NCBI GenBank assembly: GCA_028023455.1 | Contig: JAQFVV010006505.1 | Location: forward strand, 124,001-188,000 | Length of the DNA: 64,000 nt | From: Epiperipatus broadwayi | Taxonomy: Eukaryota; Onychophora; Udeonychophora; Euonychophora; Peripatidae | Direction of reading: 5' to 3' | Shown here: one piece after another, positions 1-9,899 of the stretch | Layout: each line of letters opens with the position of its first letter | Position numbering within the stretch: the stretch's first letter is position 1 | Made by a program: the position numbers and the translations under genes | Notes under the pieces: generated by a model | Database searches by the model: none | What the model saw: only the letters and a program-made list of their open reading frames with translations | Told to the model about the DNA's origin: nothing

Positions 1-517
1 TCTTACATTTTGCATGTCCTGCAGTCTTTTTCAGCACCACTTTTACTTTATATATGCATACAAAATCTTCCATTTCGATTGTCCTGAAGTCTTCTTCAGT
101 GCCACATTTACTTTATATATTCATAGACAGTCTTACATTTCAACTGTTTTGCAGTCTTCTTCAGTGTCACTTTCACTTTATATATGCATACACAATCTTC
201 CATTTCAACTTTCCTGCAGTCTTCTTCAGAGCCACGTTTACTTTATATATGCATACACAATCTTACATTTTGACTATCCTGCCATCTTTTTCATAACCAC
301 TTTTACTTTATATATGCATACACAATTTTACATTTTAACTGTTCTACGGTGTTCTTCAGAGCCACTTTTACTTTATATATGCATACAGAATCTTATATTT
401 TGAATGTCCTGCAATCATCTTCAGAAACACTTTTACTTTATATATGCATGCAGTCTTCTTCAGAGCTACTTTTACTTTAACATTAAAAAGAGTTCAAAGT
501 AAAGTAGATAAATTGCC
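1..517 (-). repeat. Foldback-element arm expanded into a 65-bp tandem array (family F1)
   Basis: Units start at 1, 66, 131, 196, 261, 326 and 391, an exact 65-bp period of about seven copies. Each has a core resembling TTTCGACTGTCCTGCAGTC followed by TTCTTCAGAGCC and a TATATATGCATACACAAT spacer. Bases 483-517 match the terminal arm of the F1 foldback elements at 2,065-2,315 and 42,614-42,855 (AGTTCAAAGT, then GATAAATTGC), so the array lies inside one arm of such an element whose other arm is outside the window. Apparent reading frames through it are artefacts: 65 is not a multiple of 3, so every third unit repeats the same frame. Confidence 0.8.
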
Positions 518-1300
518 GTCTCTTTTTATACTCCCTTTTCACTTTTATGATTCTTTAATATGATATTTTGCACAATATGCATATTCCAAATGAATGTTCT
601 CTCTTTACAAAATACTTTTATTTTTCAATATATTCAAATTACTCTATAAAAAGCCTTTTTAAAATCCACAAAATTATTTAAAATTAATTTTTCTGATACT
701 TTAGAGGTTATACCACATGATATTCTTTCCGTATATTGCACTCAAAAAATGTAAATGTTTGAATTAGAACATTGAAATTAAAAAATATATAACCGGTTAG
801 TAGATAAATGTCACTATTATAAGACTACCTATTAATGTAATTTTTTTAAAAGTTAAAAGTATATGGTTAGTTGCTTGAGAGATCATGTGATGATTTATGT
901 GATCATGTTGCAGGTTTAGCATAACAATTTCCTCAGTTGATTAAAACTTTTCTTTTTACTTTTCTCAGTTAGAAATTAATTCAAGAACCTTCAACACTAG
1001 ATTCTGCCATAGTAAATTAATTTATAAATATTCTATCTCACTATATTTATCTTCTAATCATACCTATGCAATAAAACCTTATATGTCTTAATTTATAGTT
1101 TACTTTTCTTTTGATCTTTGTAATTTGATTTGATGATCACTTAGTCTTTTCATCGCTTGCTGTAATTCGATTGAACCGAATCTGCCATATTGCTTTTCTT
1201 CATTTCTTTCTTTTACAACTAATTAATACCTTAAAAATGATTTCTAAAATAGTTTTGATGTAGGATTGATAATAGTTTGCCATCAAATTCAATACGTAAC
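518..1300. other. AT-rich spacer, no feature seen
   Basis: Unique-looking A+T-rich sequence with no long frame, tRNA-like boxes or repeats shared with the rest of the window. Confidence 0.5.
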
Positions 1301-1992
1301 CATTTATTTATAGCACATGATCACCATCTCTTATACTAGCACATAATTGTTATTAAACAAGGCAAAACTCTCCATACAGTAGTGCCACTCTGTGCCAGCC
1401 AGAGTAATCAATGGATGCCAGAAGGCTTGTGCATAAAATCCCTATCTAGTGCCTACTCATCCAATATCCCAGACAAGTTTCTGGCTTGTGGCACACTGTA
1501 TGAAGAGTTCTGCCTTGTTTAATAACAATTATGTGCTAGTATAAGAGATGGTGATCATGTGATGTTTAGTGGTTTAACACCAATCCTGCCTAATATGATA
1601 GTGGTGGCTATGGTTGTTAAAGAGCCAAAGACACCAAAATGTATGGATGCTGAACTGAGTTCAAACCCATATGACTATATAAGCTATTGAGCTTAGATTG
1701 AAAATATTATTGTGTTTTCAATTTCATTCTCATAATTTTGTAGTTAAGTAAAGATAAAAGGTGGCTGCTGGAAGGTTGCATTAGAGCCTAAGATCTAGGT
1801 GCAGTGTTCTCAAATCCAAGGCTCCTCACTGACGAAGGTCACAAGTCAAAAACTAGTTTGTGGATGTTGGATGAGTAGACACTAGATAGGAATATTATGC
1901 ACAAGCCTTCTGGCATCCATTGATTACTCTTGTTCACACAGGTGGCATTACTGTATGGAGAGTTTTTCCTTGTTTTATCATTTATTTATAGC
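1301..1992 (+). mobile_element. R1 ribozyme element with perfect 14-bp target-site duplication
   Basis: The element (1,315-1,978) is bounded by identical direct repeats CATTTATTTATAGC at 1,301-1,314 and 1,979-1,992. It starts with an inverted partial monomer (1,315 to about 1,440) that pairs with about 1,478-1,568 as a long hairpin, then runs through a full + strand monomer. Parts of the monomer in order are a tRNA-like box region, the palindromic CTAAGATCTAG, a decayed hammerhead core near 1,820-1,875 (CTGACGA; GAAA changed to AAAA), and the CTACTGTATGGAGAGTTT terminus. No coding capacity. The duplication length suits a retroposed rather than a cut-and-paste element. Confidence 0.75.
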
Positions 1993-2064
1993 TTAATACT
2001 CCTAACGCAAACTATAAATGAATGGTTATGAATTGAGATTGACTGCAAAATATCACAAATCCTA

Positions 2065-2315
2065 TATAAATGCAATTTATCCACTACTTTGAACACTTTT
2101 TAGTGAAACCCTTTTATTGTACATATATGCATACACAATGTACTTATATGCATACACAATCTTACATTTTGACTGTTCTGCAGTGTTTTTCAGAGCCAAT
2201 TTTACTTTAAAAAATTGGCTCTGAAGAAGACTGCATGACAATTGAAATGCATATAGGTACAATAAAATAGTTTTGTTAAAAAGTGTTCAAAGTAATGGAT
2301 AAATTGCATATATAT
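2065..2315. mobile_element. F1 foldback (MITE-like) element
   Basis: Long inverted repeat. The left arm contains ATGCAATTTATCC and TTTGAACACTTTTTAG; the right arm carries the reverse complements, ending GGATAAATTGCAT. The centre is CCAATTTTACTTTAAAAAATTGG. It includes one copy of the same core that is tandemly amplified at 1-475. No transposase is encoded. Confidence 0.75.
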
Positions 2316-2959
2316 ATAAGATATTACAGCAAAATAAAGAAAGTGGTGAATTTGGTAATATCATTAATCTTCCATCAAAATTATTTTGAAAATCATTTAA
2401 TATTTTGACTAAGAAATCCATATTAATTTTGTCTACAAGCCAAGAAAAAAAAAAGTTCAAATATATAAGCAATCATAAAAGGAATCCTAAAACCATGGAT
2501 GTTTTGTTTTTTATTTAAGGAAGTCAACACTTAAAAATATTTATGAAAGCTTTACCATAAATGCTGACCAAATTGCTCTGACAAAGAACTTTCTCCTATT
2601 ATCTCAAATCTTGCAGGTATTACATTTTAATAATCTGGGATTTATTCTCTGTTTAAAACACTCACATATATTTATTCACAAATTTCAAATTACTTTAAAT
2701 TGCATTAGACTATTAACTTATATAATAATGATTTATAATGTGTTATTTTTACTTCTCTATTTAGTTAGAGTATTGTTTCAAACACCAATTTGCTGTTGGG
2801 AAGTAATTAAACTTTCCAGATAGTTTAATCAATTATTAATAATAATATTTGAAAGATATTCAAAATTTTATAGTAATATTCTATGAATTTAAATTAGGTA
2901 ATTCTGTAATGTAATTTTATGTTTATTATAAATGGTAAACTCCTAATTATTTATGATTG

Positions 2960-3150
2960 TATATATGTGTAGAGGATGATAATCTAGACCAACTGATGAG
3001 TGCTGATTTAGCACGAAATACATATATTGGTGGTTATTTATCTTTTTGACATATGTGTGATCAAGTGTATCAGCAGTATGAGATAGCATAGATGGTTGAG
3101 AGTCATGTGAAAGTCTGGGTTTAAACCCCCTACATATTTTATGTATAGAA
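2960..3150 (+). mobile_element. R2 ribozyme element, 5'-truncated copy
   Basis: Carries an intact hammerhead motif (separate entry) followed by the R2 tRNA-like segment: A-box-like TATCAGCAGTATGAG and B-box-like GGGTTTAAACCC. The upstream part of the monomer is missing. Confidence 0.7.
2979..3037 (+). ncRNA. Type I hammerhead ribozyme motif (R2)
   Basis: Core CUGAUGA is at 2,993-2,999. Stem II is GUGCU/AGCAC (3,000-3,004 with 3,010-3,014, loop GAUUU), then GAAA at 3,015-3,018. Stem III is 3 bp (3,018-3,020 with 3,023-3,025) with a 2-nt loop. The cleavage triplet AUA is 3,024-3,026. Stem I pairs ACCAA (2,988-2,992) with UUGGU (3,027-3,031) and, past a UAG bulge, AUAAUC (2,979-2,984) with GGUUAU (3,032-3,037). 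Every required core base is present, so self-cleavage is plausible but untested. Confidence 0.8.
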
Positions 3151-3858
3151 AAAAAATGCATATTTCAAAATTTATTTAGCTAAATTTTGAAGTTTTTTTC
3201 TTGAACCTACTTTTAATTAATTATTTTGTTAATGTGATATACATACAGAAGTATAGGAAATGGTAAACATATGATGCTAATATGATCTTCAAAAATGAAT
3301 TTATAAAAGATTCCTAATAAATATTTATTTATTTTTCTGAAAATTATAGCTATTGCTATAGATGCCTTCACACCCATACTCATAAATAGATTAGATGGTG
3401 TTTTCCTGAAGGTTTGTGATGATAGTGTTTTTGTTGTATTTATACATAGGATTATTTTCATTATCTATTATGCACAGAGAGGAATGACATCAAGAAAAAA
3501 ATCAAGGAAGCTTATTTTATCACCAGTGATATCAACTCAATAAATAGAAAAGACACTTGTTTTGCCATTTCCAGAAAATGGATAATATAAAAAATAGTTT
3601 TACATACATTAGCATATAATGACATTAATAATCTAAAGAGGCTATGATTATGGAGTAACAAAACTCTGAAAGTGCTAAGCCTGCAGAAATTATGATATAG
3701 AAAAGTTTCACCACAACACATCAGCATATTATTAATTATCTAATATAGGTATTGAATGTCGTTACAAAATTTAACTTTATTTAAATATTCCAAATACATT
3801 CAACTATTAGTAATAGCACACAGGTTAGTATATACACAATGTTTCAAGAGGTACTATT

Positions 3859-3992
3859 CTTTCCTTTTCAGGTGTTACTGGCCTGACGAGTGATGGTACT
3901 AGCATGGGATACAAACCTGGATCCTTAGACTTTTGAGTATTGAATTTTAAGGTAATGCTCTAACCAACTGATCTATCCTGTGCATTTTGTTA
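3859..3992 (-). mobile_element. tRNA-derived SINE (family S2)
   Basis: On the - strand it reads AGGATAGATCAGTTGGTTAG (A box) and, about 50 nt later, CCAGGTTTGTATCCC (B box), followed by a tail containing CAGGCCAGTAACACCTG. The same head and tail recur at 45,325-45,440. It is a decayed pol III SINE, not a functional tRNA. Confidence 0.65.
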
Positions 3993-4147
3993 CAATATAA
4001 AAATATTTATATTGACTGAATGGTAGATTGGCTTTCATATGAGAGAGGACATCGCTTGCAAGTTTATTAAAAACAGACTCTAGACATTTTTTAATGAATT
4101 ATTATAATATGCACATTTAGCATACATTACACTACTCCAAAAATGTA

Positions 4148-4975
4148 TTAGATATATAAGTGTGTGGATTAAAATGGGAAGCTAAAGGGATAAAAGTAAA
4201 TGAAGATTATTTAAGTCATTTAGATTTTGCAGATAATGTAGTTGTTTTTGCAAATAATTCTTCAGAGCTGCAGAAAATGTTGCAGGAGGCATCAGAAGAA
4301 AGTAGGAAAGTAGGACTAAAGGTAAATGTTAAAAAGACTAAAGTAATGTCCAATGGATTTTCTCAAAAGAAGAAAATAAAGATTAATAATGGGGAGTTAA
4401 AAGAAGTTAAGAACTACAAATACATTGGTCAGATTATTACTACAATTGAAATCATAATGGAAGAAATTAATCATAGAATTAAATTTTATTGGCGTGCTTT
4501 TGGTAGAAATAATTTAAATTATAAGGAAATATGTCCATGTGTTTGGAAAGAACGGTTTATACATATATATGTGTGCCACCAGTTCTTATGAATTTGAGAC
4601 TTGGACACTTAAGAGAAGAGCAATATGGAGACTTCAGATCACTCAATAAAGTATATGAACAGATGTATGTTAAAAATAACAAAAAGATATTGAAAACAAT
4701 AGGTGAAAAACAAACAGTTGTTACTGACATCATTGATAGAATTAAGAGACTGGAGTTGGGTTGGATATATTGCTAGAATAAATGATACTAGATGGAGAGT
4801 AGACATCTTAAACTGGATCCCAAGAGATTGTAAAAGATCTAAAAAGAGACCACATGTGAGATGGATTGATGAAATAAGAAAGTATGCTGGGGTGATGTGA
4901 GAAAGAGAAGCTACAGATTAGAGAATATGGATTGAACCCGGAGAGACTTCATCCTGTAGTGGAACAATAAATGGT
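4148..4975 (+). pseudogene. LINE-A (RTE-like) reverse transcriptase C-terminal relic
   Basis: Translation gives the RT motif C region LDFADNVVVFA, where the usual F-A-D-D is F-A-D-N, so a catalytic aspartate is lost. It continues through VGLKVNVKKTKVM, a YKYIGQI block and EINHRIK. Frameshifts near 4,560-4,700 precede the downstream block WSWVGYIARINDTRW then WIPRDCKR and RWIDEIRKYAG. These blocks, in this order, are typical of non-LTR retrotransposons whose products are often annotated as endonuclease-reverse transcriptase. The copy is 5'-truncated and ends near a GGTTGAAAATGATGG tail, which runs into a TG-rich microsatellite. Assignment to the RTE clade is an inference from the simple-repeat 3' tail. 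Confidence 0.75.
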
Positions 4976-5191
4976 TGAAAATGATGGTGGTGGTGTGTGT
5001 GTGTGTATGAATGCACATGTTGTGAATAATTTGTGACATCATGCTTCTATTTGAAAATGTAACATTAATATAAATATATTTGATTTTTTTTTTTACAATC
5101 TGTTCTTTTTCTACAAACATAATAAAAAAATGTTAGAATTAACATGGAAGTTTCAATGTTAAAATTATTAGAGGCTGCAAATTATAATGTT

Positions 5192-5372
5192 AAAACAGGC
5201 AAAACTTTCTATACATATTGCCACTCAGTGCAAGCCAGAGTAATCAATGGATGCCAGAAGGCGTGTGCATAAAATCCCCATCTAGTCCCTACTCATCCAA
5301 TATCCACAGACTGGCCTTCATCAGTGAGAAGCCTTGAATCTGAAAGTGCCACACCTATCCTAAGATCTAGAT
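5192..5372 (-). mobile_element. R1 ribozyme element fragment (inverted)
   Basis: Begins at the recurrent R1 boundary AAAACAGGCAAAACT and runs on the - strand through the monomer to the AGATCT palindrome. The hammerhead region has lost part of stem II (TTCATCAGTGAG kept, TTTCTGGC lost). It abuts the Penelope-like tail that follows. Confidence 0.65.
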
Positions 5373-5632
5373 TTACATGTATTTTGTTATATAAGCATGT
5401 AAAAAAGAATAATAATGGTGATTTAATGATTGCTTCAGTTTTCTTTGATCATGAAAAAACATGTAAATATAAATTTAAATTTGATATTGAAAGTGTGAAA
5501 ATTCTTCATGAAGAGAGAAACCATAATAAACAAAAACTGAAGGAGGCAATTTTTATAAATAGGAATAAAATGCATTTAATAAATAGACAAGCTGCTAACA
5601 TTAAAATACAGGACTTATGGAATTTGAATTGA
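5373..5632 (+). pseudogene. Penelope-like element: C-terminal tail of the RT/GIY-YIG protein
   Basis: An open + strand frame ends with TGA-type context at 5,630-5,632. It contains ASVFFDHEKTCKYKFKFD, then SVKILHEERNHNKQKLKEA and IFINRNKMHLINRQ, ending IQDLWNLN. Penelope proteins end in this pattern after the GIY-YIG nuclease: a histidine near A..H, an F-F-D-x-V-K-I block, a K-R-K-x-x-E-A-I-x-I block and a closing N-R. The RT and most of the nuclease are missing, and the upstream part is replaced by R1 sequence. The alternative is a related GIY-YIG retroelement. It matters because Penelope elements are known to carry hammerhead ribozymes. Confidence 0.6.
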
Positions 5633-5835
5633 TGATGTTTGCTTCCGCTTTGTTTTTTGAATTTAATGGCAGTTGAGGAGGGTTAAGAAATTAATCAAAA
5701 GTACTTCTGTGGATTGAAAGACTGTTTTCAATAGTTTTATTACTATCATATTTATTATTTTTATTATGATTACAATTTTATTCTAATTAATGGACATTTT
5801 ATTTATACTATAGTTAAATAAGTATTTAAAAAATT

Positions 5836-6420
5836 ATCGATGTATTAACAAACTCCACTTCTCTTCTCTCTTTTCATTTTTCATATAAATAAAGATACAA
5901 TAAAAGACAAATAACCAAGCCCCAAGATGCATTTCATGCTGAACCAGTACTCAGAAGTTGACCCAGGTCACCATCTCCCATATATATATCCTTATTACAT
6001 GAAGTGTATTTATGTATGGTGATTTTTCACATTTTTTTTTTCAGCCACCAAACATACTCCACTCACAACCTCCTTTTCATTCATTTTTGAGAACTTAACT
6101 GCATTTATCATTAATCATTCATTAAACTAGAGTTTTTCTCTACCACAGATATATACTTTAATCCATGTTAAAGATTAATATATCTGATTTTCTATATTCA
6201 CACACACACGGCTTTTTCACCTTTCTGTTTCGTATATGTATTATTGTTATCGATGTATTATCAAACTCCACTTCCCTTCTCTCTTTTACTTTTTCATATA
6301 AATAAAGATACTAAGACAAATGACCTCCAAGATGCATTTCATGCTAAACCAGCACTCATCAGTTGGCCCAGGTCACCGTCTCCCATATATATCATTATTA
6401 GATGAAGTGTTTATGTATGG
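5836..6420 (-). mobile_element. R3 ribozyme element, head-to-tail pair (413-bp period)
   Basis: The blocks starting at 5,836 and 6,249 are direct repeats (ATCGATGTATTA, CAAACTCCACTTC, TTTTTCATATAAATAAAGATAC), each leading to a hammerhead on the - strand. The first is dead (CUGAUGA replaced by CUUCUGA near 5,970). The second is intact. The spacer contains a Y-rich tract and TCTCTACCACAG. Confidence 0.7.
6321..6375 (-). ncRNA. Type I hammerhead ribozyme motif (R3)
   Basis: On the - strand: CUGAUGA (6,362-6,356), stem II GUGCU/AGCAU with loop GGUUU (6,355-6,341; one G-U closing pair), GAAA (6,340-6,337), and palindromic AUGCAU ending in cleavage triplet AUC (6,333-6,331). Stem I is CCAA/UUGG plus, past a GGG bulge, UGACCU (6,375-6,370) with AGGUCA (6,326-6,321). 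The outer stem differs from R2 (AUAAUC/GAUUAU) on both strands yet stays fully paired, which is compensatory evidence for the fold. Confidence 0.82.
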
Positions 6421-6489
6421 AGTAGGACAATAAATGTAGTTGAATAACAAAGAATCTTAAGAAATTGCAAAATATGTAAAATATACCGT

Positions 6490-6610
6490 ATGAGAAACAG
6501 ATGGATGAGATAAGAAAGTTTATTGAAGTGACATGAAGTAGAGAAACTATGGGTTAGAGAAACTGGATTAAATGTCAAAATATCATGGTTGAAAATGATG
6601 ATGAATTCTA
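6490..6610 (+). pseudogene. LINE-A 3' end fragment
   Basis: Matches the extreme 3' coding end of LINE-A (GATGGATGAGATAAGAAAG then a degenerate TGGATTAAATG) and ends in TGGTTGAAAATGATGATGA, the same 3' tail as the other LINE-A copies. Confidence 0.55.
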
Positions 6611-6684
6611 CACCTAATAAAAATTGATAAACATTTTTAGAGCTAACTGATATCATTTATACTGTTTATTTATACATTGTACAG

Positions 6685-6836
6685 GCTTAAACCTGCATTT
6701 ATATATGTAATATATGCGGGATTCGAACTCAGACTTTCACACGACCCGCTACTCTCAGCCCCATCTCATATTGCTTACCCACCTAATCACACACATGTTG
6801 AAAAGATAAATAATCACCAATATACGTATTTCATAA
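6685..6836 (-). mobile_element. R2 element truncated inside the ribozyme
   Basis: The - strand copy begins inside the hammerhead, at GAAATACGTATATTGG, and continues through the tRNA-like head with B box GAGTTCGAATCCC and the downstream tail. Catalytic stem II and CUGAUGA are missing. Confidence 0.65.
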
Positions 6837-7875
6837 CTCTCTGAAATATATTTTTGATTTGTGTGTGTGTAAAAGTTTCATTAATGACGTTACTTTTTTT
6901 TTTTTAGTTTTCTGTTCAAAAAAAAAAACAGATTTTGTTTTTATAACCATTTGAGTTCACGACACATTTTTTTTTATTTATTTAACCTGTTAAATTGAGA
7001 ATGAAGTTTATTTAGCAATGATAAATTATTGGTGTAAATAAATCTTTAAAATGTTATTTTCAGAAGAAGAAAAAACATTGGGAATAATTTAACTTTTTAA
7101 AGAAAAAATTATACACTGTACAGTAAAAGTATAAAATATTCATTCCTACTGTTTTTTTTCTCTCTTTCTCTCTACATATAATAGATAATCTTGATTAATA
7201 TATACCTTTCTCTCTATATATATATAATAGATAATCTTAATTAATATATACCTGAAAAAATATTAACTTTTGGGAATTAAGCAAGATGGTTGCAATATCA
7301 TCTATTTCTTTCTACAAAAATTCAATAATATTCCTTTAATCATATAATGATTAGATCAAAATTTTATTTTAACTGAAAATTTATTTATCAGAAAAAATTT
7401 TAAATGTATATTTTTTATTAATTTAAAAATGGCCAAACTCCATTCATGTATGAGAAGTAATAGTATACCATATGTCAAGTTCTCTAAATGAAAACAGTCT
7501 AAAGATAATAAAACACAATCATATGACCAATTAATCATCGATGATGTTAGATAGCAAAGTAAAACAACATCAAACACATGTTTGTCAAATTATAAATTGT
7601 AAATAATATATATTTTAAATTATTAACATTTATAACTGAAATATATGTTATGATCTATATATACATTTTTGGAAATTAATAAGTAAGAAAAGGTATACAG
7701 TATTGATTTTCTTTCAACTTATCTTTAATTTCAAATAATAATGCTGGTGTTTTATTTTGTTATGTTAAAATAGATGATTTTCATTTGAAAAGGACATGAA
7801 ACTACATGCTGAAAAAGACATTTTATGTTGAAAGTCTGAGTTTAAATCTCAAAATTACATTAAGTTTAGTACATT

Positions 7876-8802
7876 GTACAGGCTTAAACCTGCATTTATA
7901 TATGTAATATATGCAGAATTCAAACTCAGACTCTCACATGACCCACTACTCTCAGTGCCATCTCATATTGCTGACCCACCTGATCACACACATGTTGAAA
8001 AGATAAATAATTACCAATATATGTATTTCATGCTAAACCAGCAATCATCAGTTGGTCCAGACTACTATCCTCACACATTTATACAATCAGTGCTCAGCTT
8101 TATATTAAGAAGAGTTGTGGGTTGGAGTAGTTTGAAGCCTGTCCATTAAAGTATGAAGATTGGCTATCTTAATATAAAGCTGAGCACTGATTGTATATGT
8201 GAGTGGAGATAGTAATCTAGACGAACTGATGATTGCTGGTTGATTATTTATCTTTTCAACGTGTGTGTGATCAGGTGGGTCAGCAATATGAGATGACACT
8301 GAGAGTAGTGGGTCGTGTGAAAGTCTGAGTTCGAATTAAGTTTAGTATAAAATATACATGTATTTAAATATTACATATTCAGCCTTATTCTTCCCATCCC
8401 TCTTCTGCATAATTAAATGGGCATATTGGAATCCTATGTGTGAGGGATCATATTGGCTTAGGGTCAATATGGGTATGACAATAATATTATCAACAAAGGC
8501 TTTGAGTACTTCATCTTCAGATTTTCAATGATATAGATAACTAAAGAGTTGGAGTGTGACAAAGATTGTAGCTTGTTCAATAAAGTTTGAAGATTTACTA
8601 TCTTAACATAAACTAAGCACTGATTGTATGACTGTGTGGAGATGGTGATCTGGACCAATTGGTGAGTGCTGGTTCAGCAAAAAATATGCATATTGGAGAT
8701 TATTTATCTTTTTCCCATGTATGTGGTCATGTGTATCGGTTATAAAATATGGATTGGATAGCTGTAGGAAACTTGAAAGTCTGAGTTCAAGTCTTTTATA
8801 AT
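7876..8802. mobile_element. R2 element: inverted dimer followed by a tandem monomer
   Basis: A - strand unit (7,876 to about 8,104) meets a + strand unit (about 8,105-8,340) head-to-head, followed head-to-tail by a full + monomer to 8,802. The core of the + unit at 8,226 has lost about 24 nt between two GGT triplets, removing GAAA and the cleavage site. The next core (8,659) is 433 bp further on and mutated (TTGGTGA). The - unit keeps CUGAUGA, but closing pair 10.1/11.1 of stem II is U-U. The tRNA-like head includes GAGTTCGAATT. Confidence 0.7.
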
Positions 8803-8967
8803 TATTAATATATTTATATAGCTGTTGTATATATTTTTTTATTTATTATAGTTTATATAAAAGAGCAGTATATGGATTTCATTAATTTCCACATTTGGTG
8901 ACAAATAATAATAGTATTATAATAAAAGCCAGTTTTGATTCGATGTTGTATACTTTATATGTCAAAT

Positions 8968-9384
8968 CAATAAAACCTCACATGGTCACTATTTCCTATG
9001 CTTACACAAGCTGTTATTAACAGTAGCAAATTCTCCAATATAGCAGTGCCATCCAGTGCAAGCCTTAGTAATCAATGGATGCAGGAAGATTTGTGTGTAA
9101 AATCCCCATCTAGTGCTTACTCATCCAATATTTCCACACTAGTTTCTAGCTTGTGGATTTCATCAGTGAGACACTTTGGATCAGTTGCATTAGATATTTA
9201 GATCTAGGTATAGTGCTTTCTGATACAAATCTCCTTACTGATGAAAGCCACAAGTTAGAAATTACTCTGGGGATATTGGATGAGTAAGCACTAGTTGTAG
9301 ATTTTATGCACAAACCTTACTGCATTCATTGATTACTAAGACTTGCACTGGGTGACACTATGGTATGGAAAGTTTGCTATTGTT
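8968..9384. mobile_element. R1 element, inverted dimer
   Basis: A - strand monomer (8,968 to about 9,195) and a + strand monomer (to 9,384) form a palindrome of roughly 200-bp arms. Each arm carries a decayed hammerhead. The + copy near 9,230 keeps CTGATGA and an AGC/GTT stem II, but has GAAATTACTC in place of GAAACTAGTC. Confidence 0.65.
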
Positions 9385-9689
9385 AATATTTTATATGTTA
9401 TGAATTCACAAAATATGGATAATTTTTTTTTTGCTATTAAAATACATGAATTTTAATAAAAGTAATCTTTCACTCGCAACATTTTACATCAATATTAAAT
9501 TTATTGATACTGAAGTCTTTAACATCCAAAAAATGTTTAGTGCAATATATTAAATACATACAATAACATCGCATGACCTCTTATATACTTATTCTTATGT
9601 TCCAAAAGAAGTTATCTTTAATATAATGTATAACAATCTACTGTTAAGCTTCAGTAATCAGTAGACACCAGATGGTTCAGTGACATAAA

Positions 9690-9880
9690 ATCTCCATCTC
9701 TAGGCTGACCAATGCATTAATTTGGGCTTTGAGTCCTAATCTTCATTGATGAAGACATAATCCCAAAAGCAATAGGTTCATTGATAAAGACAAAATCTTA
9801 GAAAGCAGTATATTCGTTGAAGAAGACAAATTCCAAAAAGTAGTTTGTTCATTAATAAAGACAAAATACAGAAAGCAGTA
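9690..9880. repeat. Degenerate minisatellite, about 40-bp unit
   Basis: Imperfect repeats of TTCATTGATAAAGACAAAAT followed by an AGAAAGCAGTA-like segment, about four copies. No relation to the other families was noticed. Confidence 0.5.
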
Positions 9881-9899
9881 AATCTTAAGATGAAGATTT

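Noticed and set aside
14-403. 129-residue open frame at the window start
   Set aside because: It runs through an exact 65-bp tandem repeat. The protein repeats only because three units restore the frame, and it has no start context or known domain.
1-480. CRISPR-like direct repeats
   Set aside because: The whole 65-bp unit is repeated without unique spacers, the context is eukaryotic, and the array belongs to a foldback arm.
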